Source: Crocinitomicaceae bacterium
GTDB lineage: Bacteria; Bacteroidota; Bacteroidia; Flavobacteriales_G; Salibacteraceae
Direction: 5' to 3'
Assembly: GCA_002713215.1 (NCBI GenBank)
Contig: PAVO01000016.1
Coordinates: 1-61,364 of the forward strand
Length of the DNA: 61,364 bases
The notes beneath the pieces are model-generated. The model was not told where the DNA came from. It did not search any database and was given only the letters and a program-made list of their open reading frames with translations. Each line of letters starts with the position of its first letter. Within the stretch, counting starts at the first letter, position 1. Positions 20,528-28,806 of this stretch are shown here, piece by piece. The position numbers were made by a program, and so were the translations under genes.

Positions 20528-21062
20528 ATCTTTTATTTAATCCAATAATTAAGTCTTTGGTTATATCATATTCCTTTTTTGCAAACAGCAGGTTTCCGGA
20601 ATTGGTTACTCCATATACGAGATCAAATTGATTTTTTTCTGCGTATTCATGTAAATACGCATCGATTTGATTCAGCACTTCCTTGGTAAGTCGCTGATCT
20701 TCAGCCTGAATTTCTTGTTCAACCTGAGATTTTCTTTTCTCGTAATCCTTGTTTTTGAGCTGAAAAACCTTAATCAGTTTTTCTTTCCTGGCCTGATCCG
20801 ATTCTTGTTCGATTTGTTTGACATGATCCTGAATTTCGACTCTGTATGATTGTAATTCACCAAGTAACCGGTTTTTCTTGGTTTCAAGAATCTTACTGTT
20901 CTCAATCACTCCTTTGTAATTCTGGAGTACCAGCTCATTATCAATAATTCCAATTTTCTTGGTATTATTTATAACTGCGCTGGTCATAAATAGGTATAGG
21001 GTTGAGATCGCAAAAAGACTCGTTAAGCCTAACCATATTCTATTATTTCTGAACAAATACAT
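20514..21062 (-). CDS. OmpH/Skp-family periplasmic chaperone
   Basis: ATG at 21062 is preferred over the TTG at 21071 because a GGAGG lies just upstream of it. One N-terminal hydrophobic segment (IWLGLTSLFAISTLYLFM) acts as signal or anchor. The family signature follows: KIGIIDNELVLQNYKG near the N-terminus, a long charged coiled coil rich in Lys/Glu/Gln (about 45-120), and a C-terminal block FDLVYGVTNSGNLLFAKKEYDITKDLIIGLN. OmpH/Skp proteins form trimeric holdases that keep outer-membrane and exported beta-rich proteins soluble in the periplasm. Here the gene is embedded in an exoprotein operon, overlapping the 976-residue gene by 20 nt, whereas skp is normally beside bamA. That suggests a dedicated chaperone for the operon's very large beta-rich products. 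The family call is strong; client identity is inference. Confidence 0.88.
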   Translation of the reverse strand: MYLFRNNRIWLGLTSLFAISTLYLFMTSAVINNTKKIGIIDNELVLQNYKGVIENSKILETKKNRLLGELQSYRVEIQDHVKQIEQESDQARKEKLIKVFQLKNKDYEKRKSQVEQEIQAEDQRLTKEVLNQIDAYLHEYAEKNQFDLVYGVTNSGNLLFAKKEYDITKDLIIGLNKRYDGE

Positions 21063-23973
21063 ATCCTCCAATTTTTTCGTTATCTAATGTTATTGTGAAT
21101 TTATAGGACCCTGGAGCTACCAACGATCCTGTGTTATCGTCTATTCCAGTCCAGTAGGTTGTAGGACTGGTAGATTCAAATATTTTAATATCTGCACCAA
21201 ATGCATCGGTTTTAAAAACTTCCGTCTTTACGGTGGTATAGGCATTCAATCCAGTAATTTTAAATGAACTAGGGCCACTCTGAGCATCTGGTGTAAAAGA
21301 AAAATCATGGTTTAATTCGAATTTTATTTGAAGGCCATCATATGGGCCATTGGGAATTTCAATAGCACCCATGTCCAGGCATTCTGGTCGCAGCTTTCCA
21401 TTGAGATCATCATAGGTAAGGTTGGAACGCTGCTTCGGGGTGACATTTAATAATGCGCTACAATAGGCTAATGAATAGTAGTACTTTAAATCATCAACAT
21501 CTACTTCATATTCATTTCCCATAAACCTTGGATCTACCGTTTGATCATTCCCTAAAACCATATTATTTGAAAGGTTTGAAATGTCCGTGTTTTGGGAAAA
21601 CGGATAATAATCGTTATTGCTTGACGAATAGGAATTTGGAATTTGGTTATAGTATATAACCTTAGCCGTCGAAGTCTCATTTTCGTTCACCACTACGTTA
21701 AGGCTCAATTCAACATCATCGCAGTTTTCAATTTTGCTGCAGTAGTCAGGCGTTTTGCTAACCAACGTATTGGAGAAAATCTGCACTTTGCCATCAAGTT
21801 CTCCGAGTTCCAATGCTTCCAATTCAGATGCAACTAGATTCCCTCCTATGGATATCACGGGGGTTATTTGCTGGTCTATTTCCGGAATTCGCAAAACTTC
21901 AATACCTATTTTTTTTGAAACAATTTCGTTGTTTAATACCTGAAGAATTTTAAAAGGCAAATCAGCCGCTTTGAGACCATCTTCGTTAACGGATTTAAAC
22001 GTGTTTTTTCCTATTTGGCATTTTGCAGAACCTGCATAGTCACCATAAGATGAGCTGCTCTCCGAAAAAATTAAGGAAGAGTTATCAGTTTTTACATAAT
22101 TAGATACAATGACAATATCCATTATTGGGACTTCGTCATTTTCCGCCAGTACATTTCTAAAGTTTATTCCCTGGCCTTTGTCTTCAATGTGGTTGTTCAG
22201 TATTTTTATTGTTCCGGCATACTTCGTTAACCCAATAGAGGCATCGCTTTCACCAGATATTTCATTAGCGTCAATATAACACCCGTCTTTTACTCCGTCA
22301 AAATGCAGGCAATCGCTAGTGGCACTGGTATTATCAAAAGCATTACCTATCAAATGAACCGATTTAGCGTGTAATGAAGATATGGCTTGCTCATCCACAG
22401 CAAACTCACTATTATTTATTCTAATCTCGTCAATGTAAGATGTCAATAAACCAAATTCACTTCCGGTAAACCGACATTGCATTATATTGACTTCTTCTAT
22501 GTGCTCAAGTTGAAGAGATGTACCGTTTCCTGCATTACTTATTTCACAATTAATAATATTGAGTTTCTCCAAATTTTTGAAAGAGGCGCAAATTCCATCG
22601 GTTAGTGACGTCTGCAACTTAAGGTTGATTAAGTTTACGACCTGAACGTCTTCTATTGATAGGACCTCATCTGATGATGAAAGAACGCTTAGTTCACTTC
22701 CCTTGCCTATAAATGAAATATTGCCGGCCGTTGCTTTAAGAGATGGTGAACTGAGTTCTGCATTACCTGTGTATATACCTTCTCCGACGTAATAGATCAC
22801 ATTGGTTGTGATTTCTTTGTCTTCCAAAGAAGTCTCAATTTCACCCAAGGATTGGTAATCACTGGAAGTCCCTCCCAGGTAATATGAGCCTGTGTGGGCC
22901 ATGTAACCTACTTCAGGTACAAAACTCGTATACATGTTACTTACTTCTGTTGGGCTGTCATAAAAGGCTGTTCCCACATAATGTTTAGCCGTAATGGGGC
23001 TTAGGCTTGTATAAATTAGTGCTTCGTTTACATAGTATTCGACTATTGAAGCATCATTTATACGAATCTTTATAAGGTCAGAATTATTGAAACTACCATA
23101 CACATATTGAGAAGTTCCATCTTCCATTACATCCAGGTTGCCGTTGCCATCAACAAAAAAACCGTAGTGAATAGTGTTGTAATGGTAGTCGTATCCACTT
23201 GATACTAAGCCGAATGCAACGGATTGGTTGGATGCAGATACGGCATTGAATACGACTACACCACTATCTCCTGTATCAACCAGATTTTTAAATATTGCAC
23301 CTGATTCACCCCAGGTTTGACTTGCAGTATTATCTGTATTCCTATTTGTACTACCTGTTATGGTATAGGTAGAACTGGAAGTTTGATCTATAGTAAGATC
23401 ATATGAAGGAAGAAAAGATAATTGTAATTCGATAATGCTAGATTGTTCTGCCAGTGAGGCATCTTCAAAAATTAGCTTTGCAAAAAGGTCACTACTATTA
23501 GTAGTAGTTGAAGTATGGACAATTAAACCGTCAATATAATATTCAATATCTCCGGCATCAGTTCTCACAATTTTGTATGCATTGGCTGCTAAATGTGTTC
23601 CCATTGACCCAATCAAAGTCCCTGATTCATATACATATGCATTTTGATCGTCGATATAAAATGCAAATTCAATACTGGCCAGGGTCAGAGTACTAGACTG
23701 CGAAGTTGTAAACCCAACTACTTTAATATTTTGCTCTTCAACCGGCGTGGTAAACTGAATGTCTCCCATCTGATCGGCTTTAAGTATATTCTTTGAAACA
23801 ATACCTGAATTGGGAAATGATACTAACTGGTTTAGGTTTTCAATTCTAGTGCCATTGAGGGTTACATTTTTATCGTATTCACTTATGAGTTGAAATGCGT
23901 GTGCACTCTTGAATGGTACTAGTACCATACAGACGGCAAAGACATTTAGTATGCGATGGAAGACTGCTCTCAT
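21043..23973 (-). CDS. Secreted beta-helix protein with type B-like sorting domain (976 aa)
   Basis: A signal peptide ends near residue 26 (PFKSAHA). Two related sandwich-like units follow at about 40-190 and 200-360, each with a FYIDD/FFVDG...IEYYI(D/N) pattern, resembling lectin-type jelly rolls. About 390-760 is a right-handed beta-helix with repeated short strands (INCEISN, INNSEFA, IDANEISG). The last 90 residues (DFSFTPDAQSG ... APGSYKFTITLDNEKIGGYVFVQK) look like a diverged gliding-associated type B C-terminal domain, implying T9SS export. The ATG overlaps the preceding stop as ATGA. The closing region also carries a cluster typical of choice-of-anchor proteins (RPECLDMGAIEIP). Likely cell-surface or matrix protein; ligand unknown. 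Confidence 0.88.
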   Translation of the reverse strand: MRAVFHRILNVFAVCMVLVPFKSAHAFQLISEYDKNVTLNGTRIENLNQLVSFPNSGIVSKNILKADQMGDIQFTTPVEEQNIKVVGFTTSQSSTLTLASIEFAFYIDDQNAYVYESGTLIGSMGTHLAANAYKIVRTDAGDIEYYIDGLIVHTSTTTNSSDLFAKLIFEDASLAEQSSIIELQLSFLPSYDLTIDQTSSSTYTITGSTNRNTDNTASQTWGESGAIFKNLVDTGDSGVVVFNAVSASNQSVAFGLVSSGYDYHYNTIHYGFFVDGNGNLDVMEDGTSQYVYGSFNNSDLIKIRINDASIVEYYVNEALIYTSLSPITAKHYVGTAFYDSPTEVSNMYTSFVPEVGYMAHTGSYYLGGTSSDYQSLGEIETSLEDKEITTNVIYYVGEGIYTGNAELSSPSLKATAGNISFIGKGSELSVLSSSDEVLSIEDVQVVNLINLKLQTSLTDGICASFKNLEKLNIINCEISNAGNGTSLQLEHIEEVNIMQCRFTGSEFGLLTSYIDEIRINNSEFAVDEQAISSLHAKSVHLIGNAFDNTSATSDCLHFDGVKDGCYIDANEISGESDASIGLTKYAGTIKILNNHIEDKGQGINFRNVLAENDEVPIMDIVIVSNYVKTDNSSLIFSESSSSYGDYAGSAKCQIGKNTFKSVNEDGLKAADLPFKILQVLNNEIVSKKIGIEVLRIPEIDQQITPVISIGGNLVASELEALELGELDGKVQIFSNTLVSKTPDYCSKIENCDDVELSLNVVVNENETSTAKVIYYNQIPNSYSSSNNDYYPFSQNTDISNLSNNMVLGNDQTVDPRFMGNEYEVDVDDLKYYYSLAYCSALLNVTPKQRSNLTYDDLNGKLRPECLDMGAIEIPNGPYDGLQIKFELNHDFSFTPDAQSGPSSFKITGLNAYTTVKTEVFKTDAFGADIKIFESTSPTTYWTGIDDNTGSLVAPGSYKFTITLDNEKIGGYVFVQK

Positions 23974-24428
23974 TTGAATTTTATTTTTGATTCTGTCTTA
24001 GGAGATGACTTGCCGCCTATGTAGGAAAAGTGGGCTTTTGCGAAGTAGGCCTTTTTAAAAGTTGTTTGACCTACGTGTATTCTAACACAGTGCCCGGTTC
24101 GTTGATAGACAGAATTACCTGTATCGTCGAATTTTAATTTTAAATCCGCAATGGATTTAGAGCCTTTGGATTTTCCCACCTGGATGAATAGGCTGTCCAC
24201 ATTTATAAGTGTAGTAAGTTTAAGCAACAGAGTGACATCAACGGAGTCTGTGGATTTCCATTTGGCAAATGGATTGGTTGTCTTTTTTTTCGAACTGGTA
24301 TCTATTTTTTGGGTCAATGGTTTAATTAGTATCTTAACATCAGAAATAGAATCAACGGTTTGTGCACTAAGGCACATTGGGGTTGCAATTACTGCTAATG
24401 CTATCATAAAATTTCGCAAGATTTTCAT
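23970..24428 (-). CDS. Small secreted basic protein, first gene of the RHS operon
   Basis: A signal peptide (KILRNFMIALAVIATPMCLSAQ) is followed by a 130-residue mature chain rich in Lys, Thr and Ser (KIDTSSKKKTTNPFAKWKS), with two regular strand blocks (DVTLLLKLTTLINVDSLFIQVG and CVRIHVGQTTFKKAYFAKAHFSYIG). No known family is recognised. It is the promoter-proximal gene: the operator-like palindrome at 24489-24506 and a -7-like box at 24461-24468 lie upstream, and its stop overlaps the next start as ATGA. Its basic character and first position would suit an abundant structural or adaptor component; this is inference. Confidence 0.82.
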   Translation of the reverse strand: MKILRNFMIALAVIATPMCLSAQTVDSISDVKILIKPLTQKIDTSSKKKTTNPFAKWKSTDSVDVTLLLKLTTLINVDSLFIQVGKSKGSKSIADLKLKFDDTGNSVYQRTGHCVRIHVGQTTFKKAYFAKAHFSYIGGKSSPKTESKIKFK

Positions 24429-24460
24429 ACCTATTTGCTTTATTGTTTTAAATACTTGAC

Positions 24461-24468
24461 CAAATTCA
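24461..24468 (-). promoter_or_regulatory. Candidate -7 box of the RHS operon promoter
   Basis: On the minus strand this reads TGAATTTG, a one-base departure from the Bacteroidota consensus TAnnTTTG. It ends 32 nt before the ATG at 24428 and lies 20 nt downstream of the palindrome at 24489-24506. No TTG -33 element is seen at the usual distance, as expected for an activator-dependent promoter. Confidence 0.45.
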
Positions 24469-24488
24469 GGACTTCTTTTCAGATTCTT

Positions 24489-24506
24489 CTAAGTGTTCAC
24501 ACGTAG
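24489..24506. promoter_or_regulatory. Operator-like palindrome, site 1
   Basis: CTAAGTGTTCACACGTAG forms two 8-bp half-sites around a 2-bp centre with one mismatch. It matches the perfect palindrome at 28547-28564 in 15 of 18 positions and begins 60 nt upstream of the first gene of the RHS operon. It sits in the 280-bp gap 24429-24708, which otherwise shows no gene, RNA or clear terminator. Confidence 0.65.
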
Positions 24507-24708
24507 ATTTATTTTAATTTATAAGTTGGAAGAAATCCCTTTGTATGACTGGATAATAGAAGTGTTGAATTATGATTTTGATCCAGATTTTGAAATTTCA
24601 GGTGGCTTTTTTACTGGCTCAAATGGATTACTTTAGTGTTTACCCTTATAAAATCGAATTTCGACCCTTGACTTTGTTAATCAGTTGTGCTTTTAGATAG
24701 CAAAAAAC

Positions 24709-25836
24709 CTAAAACAACGTACTCAACTCAAACATTGGCAAGTACATTGCAACTATAATGGTACCTACAAAGAAACCGATAAAGAGAATGATAGCAGGTT
24801 CCAGAATACTACCAACTGTTTTGCTAAAGAGGTCGATATCTTTTTCATATTGCACCCTGAGTTTGGAAAGGGTGTCAGGCAATTGATTGACTTCTTCGCC
24901 TACCTTTATAAGCGTAAGGAAACGGGAATCGAAAAGATTGAATTGCGAAAAGCTTTTGGAAAGGGAAATACCATTAACTAAATCTGCTTTTACCTGAGAT
25001 ATTGCCTCTTTGAGTGGGTAAAAGGTTGTCATTTGATGACACAAATCAATGGCCCTTACAAGATTGGTATTGCTGGACAACATCAACTCCAATGAAGAAA
25101 CAAATTGAAGCAGATACATTTTGGTTACAATTTTTCCGAAAATGGGTATACGTCTCAAAATTCGGGCATAGACCATGGAATAGTACCTGGTTTTACGGAT
25201 AAAAGGAAACAAAACGATTACCATAGCGACAAAGAGCAACATATAGGGGGCGAGTGCAGAGAGAGAATCTGAGGCGGAGATAACCAATAAGGTTAGTTCG
25301 GGTAAATCCTTTCCAAATCGCTGGAAAACGTCTTGAAACAAGGGAACCACGACTTGAAGCATAAATACAACAGCCCCAATGGCGGTAACCAATACAATAA
25401 CAGGGTAGGAGAGAGCACTAATAATTTGACGCCGTTGCTGAATTCTCGAATCAAAATAATCAGACAGTTGTTTTAGGATCTCAGAAATTCTACCTGTTTC
25501 CTCACCTATTTTTAAGCTGAAATATTCAAAGTCATCAATATTCAAGGTGTTTTTTAATGCACCGGATAAACTTTTGCCCTGAACTACTGATTGAGATATG
25601 GTTTTTAGTTTTTCTTGGGTTGACTCCTTTTTTTCATCTTGCCAGATGAGTTTAAGGGAGTAGCGTAAATCCAGTCCTGAATTTAGCAATAGATATAAAT
25701 CGGCGTAGAATTGTTGCCTTACTTTAATTCCAACTGATTTTTTCTTGGAATTAAATGCAAGCTTTTTAATTACAGCATCAATAGAAATCTCAGAATCTAC
25801 CGGTTTATCTGATATTTTTTCTAACTCAATTTTCAA
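24709..25836 (-). CDS. GspF/PilC-type inner-membrane platform protein
   Basis: Two copies of the T2SS-F domain are visible: FYADLYLLLNSGLDLRYSLKLI with ISQSVVQGKSLSGALK and IGEETGRISEILKQLSDYF in the first, and LQFVSSLELMLSSNTNLVRAID with IKVGEEVNQLPDTLSKL in the second. Three membrane segments are IVLVTAIGAVVFMLQVVVPLF, MLLFVAMVIVLFPFI and the C-terminal IILFIGFFVGTIIVAMYLPMF. Such proteins anchor the assembly ATPase and pseudopilus at the inner membrane. The TTG at 25836 is preferred because it gives an 11-nt overlap with the pseudopilin gene, like the other junctions of this operon; an ATG at 25899 would give a 74-nt overlap and an atypical N-terminus. No GspE, GspD or prepilin peptidase gene is in the window, so they would have to be elsewhere. 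Confidence 0.92.
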   Translation of the reverse strand: MKIELEKISDKPVDSEISIDAVIKKLAFNSKKKSVGIKVRQQFYADLYLLLNSGLDLRYSLKLIWQDEKKESTQEKLKTISQSVVQGKSLSGALKNTLNIDDFEYFSLKIGEETGRISEILKQLSDYFDSRIQQRRQIISALSYPVIVLVTAIGAVVFMLQVVVPLFQDVFQRFGKDLPELTLLVISASDSLSALAPYMLLFVAMVIVLFPFIRKTRYYSMVYARILRRIPIFGKIVTKMYLLQFVSSLELMLSSNTNLVRAIDLCHQMTTFYPLKEAISQVKADLVNGISLSKSFSQFNLFDSRFLTLIKVGEEVNQLPDTLSKLRVQYEKDIDLFSKTVGSILEPAIILFIGFFVGTIIVAMYLPMFELSTLF

Positions 25837-26257
25837 TGGGTGGTAGATTGGAAAAGGCAGACGCAGGCCATTGCAATACAATTGGATCCTGGTCTCCATA
25901 GTTTATAATTAAATCATTGTTGTTCAAAGAAATTTTTAAAGCAGGAAAAGTATCCCTTACATTTTGCTGTATTCGAATTACTCCAGAGCCAAAATCCTTG
26001 TAGCTGGTTATTTGATGTTGATCCAGGAATAGTATTTCATTATTCAGAAGTTTGATTTCCTCAGAAGAGTAGAAGTCCGAGTAGATTCTTGATATTGCAT
26101 TTTCTGCAATTAATTGGGAATTTCTGAGCGAACTTACCCTGGAGCTGGTTTTAGCAAGAATCTGGAAACCTCCATAAGCGAGCATCAATACAGTAGCACC
26201 AATGGCCATGGCTACCACAAGTTCCATAATAGTAAAACCGGGTAATCTACTCTTCAT
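25826..26257 (-). CDS. Minor pseudopilin, GspJ-like (143 aa)
   Basis: The N-terminus RLPGFTIMELVVAMAIGA is a textbook type IV prepilin signal: Gly at -1, Phe at +1 and Glu at +5, followed by a hydrophobic helix of about 20 residues. The C-terminal 100 residues form a compact strand-rich head without a recognisable subfamily signature. By size and operon position it corresponds best to GspJ. It would be cleaved and N-methylated by a prepilin peptidase encoded elsewhere and assembled near the pseudopilus tip. It overlaps the upstream pseudopilin gene by 11 nt and the GspF gene by 11 nt. Confidence 0.88.
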   Translation of the reverse strand: MKSRLPGFTIMELVVAMAIGATVLMLAYGGFQILAKTSSRVSSLRNSQLIAENAISRIYSDFYSSEEIKLLNNEILFLDQHQITSYKDFGSGVIRIQQNVRDTFPALKISLNNNDLIINYGDQDPIVLQWPASAFSNLPPIEN

Positions 26258-26549
26258 GCCTTACAATTTTTTTTATAACAAACCCGGTAGTGTCATTTAA
26301 GGACGCTAGCGGATATACCAATTCCAGTTCAGTACCAGGTATATTTTGACGATGCATGTTTTGCTCATCATTTCCTGATATTTGGCGAACCTGTATGAGC
26401 CACTGGTCAAATTCATTCTGGTTTAAATCTCTGATCAAATTTGAAGTAACCAGCAAGGCAACACTTAGACAAAAACTGATAATTACTAAGGCAATTAAAT
26501 TTTCTACCAGAGTAGACGATGTTATTCTTTTGCATTTTAGTCGACCCAT
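26247..26549 (-). CDS. Small pseudopilin, GspI-like, atypical cleavage site (100 aa)
   Basis: The start MGRLKCKRITSSTLVENLIALVIISF resembles a prepilin leader with the conserved Glu at +5 and a hydrophobic helix, but the residue before the expected cleavage point is Ser instead of Gly and +1 is Ser instead of Phe. The head domain is only about 60 residues. Size and position between a GspK-position protein and a GspJ-like pseudopilin fit GspI. Either the peptidase accepts this site or the protein stays as a membrane-anchored subunit. It overlaps the upstream gene by 13 nt. Confidence 0.8.
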   Translation of the reverse strand: MGRLKCKRITSSTLVENLIALVIISFCLSVALLVTSNLIRDLNQNEFDQWLIQVRQISGNDEQNMHRQNIPGTELELVYPLASLNDTTGFVIKKIVRHEE

Positions 26550-27763
26550 TTGGCAATTGTTTTTTTTCCAGTTTGAGCATATAGCGGAAACGACTTGGGA
26601 AAATCCCGATTGGTAATACTGGCCTCCAAAAGATGATTTTCGTAGACCGAAGAAGCTGTTTTAAGAAAGAAATAATTGGTTATTACCTGTCCGATGACCT
26701 TTCCCCTTAGATCAACCCAGGAATTTGAAACAAGTTGCCCCCTGACTATAGAATTATCTTTAACAGTTATACCTGGTTTCTTTTTTTTATGGATTATGGC
26801 AGTTTCCAAATACACACCACCATCGATCGTTGAGTTTGATATAAAAATTCCATTATCGTTGGATTCATTACTAGCTTCATTCAAAGCAAGGATGCTTGGG
26901 TAAACCAACTGTGAATTGGAGCATTCAATAATTTCTTTTGCGAAAAACTGCCCCGAACAATTACCGGCAGATTTAATATGAATACTGCCTGCTATAACTT
27001 GTACATCAGTTAATTTACTGGTTGCATTAATGTTTAACGTCTCATTGGAGTATATAATTATGTTGCCTTTGTAATAACCGGTAATGGTTGTTTCGTTCTC
27101 ACAAAGCAGGATTATTCTTGGATGGGAAAAAGGATTAATTAAGCTGTCAACTTCGGAAGAATAGTAGATGATAGAGCCCGAATTTTCAAAGTTTCCATTA
27201 AAGGCATTGCGGTACTTAATCTTGTAAGTAGAAGGAACGTTTGAGAGGGTATTGTAAGTAATGTTGCCTTCAATGAGTTGCTTTCCCTGAAAATTTTGCC
27301 CCTCAATATAGGCTCGTTTTACTCCAAGTTTAGGCAGCACACAATCACCCTGAATTGTGGTTTTACCACTTAAGGCTAATGGTCGGTTAGAATTGGAAAG
27401 AATCAGACATTTTGAATTATTAGGTTCGCTGCCAATCATTGCCGTTTTTTTTGCCATCACTCTTCCATTTTTGATGGCATAGCTGGTCACCAGATCAAAT
27501 ACGCCCCATTTTTGCATTAATACTCTAACGGAATCATTTCCATTTGGAATTATTTGTAAATCAATGGATTCTTGTTCCACTAAATTGGTTTCTAAAGACA
27601 AGTACACACCGGAAATACTATTGAGGCTATGGTTGATTACTTCCCTATATTGAATTATTGACTTCCTGAATAATAATGATTCTACAATCGAAGAGTTAAC
27701 AGTTATAAAAATTACAATTGAAAGAATCAGAGATAATAGCAAAGAATAGGAGGCTATTCTCAT
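26537..27763 (-). CDS. Membrane-anchored beta-helix-like protein in the GspK position (408 aa)
   Basis: A single N-terminal hydrophobic helix (SYSLLLSLILSIVIFITVN) lacks the prepilin Glu+5, as GspK minor pseudopilins also may. About residues 120-370 contain short repeated strands with tight turns (ITGYYKGNIIIYSNETLNI, GVYLETAIIHKKKKPGITVKDNSIVRGQLVSNSWVDLRG), suggesting a small parallel beta-helix of the polymer-forming type. It overlaps the upstream gene as ATGA and the downstream pseudopilin by 13 nt. I infer an exterior or tip subunit of the pseudopilus-like assembly; no enzyme motif is seen and homology to GspK is not established. Confidence 0.8.
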   Translation of the reverse strand: MRIASYSLLLSLILSIVIFITVNSSIVESLLFRKSIIQYREVINHSLNSISGVYLSLETNLVEQESIDLQIIPNGNDSVRVLMQKWGVFDLVTSYAIKNGRVMAKKTAMIGSEPNNSKCLILSNSNRPLALSGKTTIQGDCVLPKLGVKRAYIEGQNFQGKQLIEGNITYNTLSNVPSTYKIKYRNAFNGNFENSGSIIYYSSEVDSLINPFSHPRIILLCENETTITGYYKGNIIIYSNETLNINATSKLTDVQVIAGSIHIKSAGNCSGQFFAKEIIECSNSQLVYPSILALNEASNESNDNGIFISNSTIDGGVYLETAIIHKKKKPGITVKDNSIVRGQLVSNSWVDLRGKVIGQVITNYFFLKTASSVYENHLLEASITNRDFPKSFPLYAQTGKKTIAKWVD

Positions 27764-28497
27764 TTTTGTTCTTTAGGTCTAAACCATTTTTTCCAAAACG
27801 ATTCATTTTTGGCTTCATCTTTCTTCTTCTCCTTTTTGATTTTTTTCTCCCTTAATTTTTTGTCCTTTTTAATGGCCTTATCTCTGTTTTTTATGATTTT
27901 GGATCTCGATTCAGTTTCTTTTTCCTTTGTCTTCCGGGGGAGTTTCAGTCTAAATTTCTTTTCCTTTTTTTTCTTGACTTTTCTTTTGGTTTCCACTCCG
28001 TTTTTAAAGTATGAAATGACCATAGGCTTGCTCTCGCCGTTATACCAAATTGAATCTCCATTCAACTTGCCCTTTCTGTAATTTGATGTTGCCATCAATT
28101 GGCCTGATTTCGAGTAATACTCTACTTTGCCTGAAGTTAAGCCATATTTGAAGCTTTTTACTTGTTTGAGTTCGCCATTGGGATACCAATAGCGCCATTC
28201 ACCAACCTTAAGACCTCTATCGTAGTTTCCCTGATCTTTTAAAACCTTACTGTGGTAATAAGATACCGATTCTCCATGTAGCGATTTTCGATGTCCACCT
28301 CCTCTGGTTTTGACTATTTCGTTGGCCTTTATAGAATAATAAAACTTCCGTTTGTCATACTTTAATCGGTTAAGCGTTTTAAAATGAACAATGGTATTAT
28401 AGTCAGAATAGGAAAAGGTTCTTTTGGAAGTGACTTGAGCCTGGAGAACACCTATTGCCAATATGGTAAACAGTAATATTGATTTAATGATTTTCAT
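27760..28497 (-). CDS. MORN/YwqK-like secreted repeat protein with basic tail (245 aa)
   Basis: The reading frame is open to a GTG at 28560, but the ATG at 28497 gives a proper signal peptide (KIIKSILLFTILAIGVLQAQ) and lies downstream of the -7-like box. Residues about 85-160 hold three MORN-type repeats (GLKVGEWRYWYPNGELKQVK, YGLTSGKVEYYSKSGQLM, GKLNGDSIWYNGE), the pattern of YwqK-family proteins. The last 70 residues are extremely basic (KKKKEKKFRLKLPRK, KIKKEKKKDEAK) and end in WKKWFRPKEQK. It is first in the pseudopilin/GspF operon and overlaps the next gene as ATGA. The basic tail could bind nucleic acid, acidic polymer or membrane; role unknown. Confidence 0.85.
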   Translation of the reverse strand: MKIIKSILLFTILAIGVLQAQVTSKRTFSYSDYNTIVHFKTLNRLKYDKRKFYYSIKANEIVKTRGGGHRKSLHGESVSYYHSKVLKDQGNYDRGLKVGEWRYWYPNGELKQVKSFKYGLTSGKVEYYSKSGQLMATSNYRKGKLNGDSIWYNGESKPMVISYFKNGVETKRKVKKKKEKKFRLKLPRKTKEKETESRSKIIKNRDKAIKKDKKLREKKIKKEKKKDEAKNESFWKKWFRPKEQK

Positions 28498-28517
28498 AGT
28501 AACAAGTATGAATGTGT

Positions 28518-28525
28518 CAATATTA
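28518..28525 (-). promoter_or_regulatory. Candidate -7 box of the pseudopilin operon
   Basis: Minus-strand TAATATTG differs from TAnnTTTG in one fixed position. It lies 20 nt upstream of the ATG at 28497 and 21 nt downstream of the palindrome at 28547-28564, the same geometry as at the other two sites. Confidence 0.45.
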
Positions 28526-28542
28526 AGAACTAAAAATTCAAT

Positions 28543-28568
28543 ATTTCTACGTGTATACACGTAGAAAT
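28543..28568. promoter_or_regulatory. Perfect 26-bp palindrome, operator site 2
   Basis: A perfect inverted repeat centred between 28555 and 28556; its core at 28547-28564 is CTACGTGTATACACGTAG. It lies in the divergent region between the pseudopilin operon (leftward) and the LuxR-type regulator (rightward), and shares its core with sites at 24489 and 29770. The rest of the gap to 28806 is AT-rich with no gene or convincing second operator. Confidence 0.75.
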
Positions 28569-28806
28569 TGAATCGAAAAATCGACTAACCTTGTGGTAGA
28601 ATAATTAATAATACTACTTACGAATTCTTAATTATGCATACCATGATAATCGTAAATAACCTCAACTGATTAAAAACTAACTCGATGCTGAACTTGAAAT
28701 GTCCTAATTGGAATTACACAAAATATTTTATACATAATACAAAAAAAACAGGGTCAATTAATAAGATTATTACAGATTTGAAGTTCAGCTATAAACCAAA
28801 CGTTAT

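Noticed and set aside
24071-24078. A fourth CTACGTGT half-site
   Set aside because: It lies inside the coding region of the 152-residue gene, the other half is not palindromic, and no -7 box follows; a single 8-bp half-site is expected several times by chance in 61 kb.
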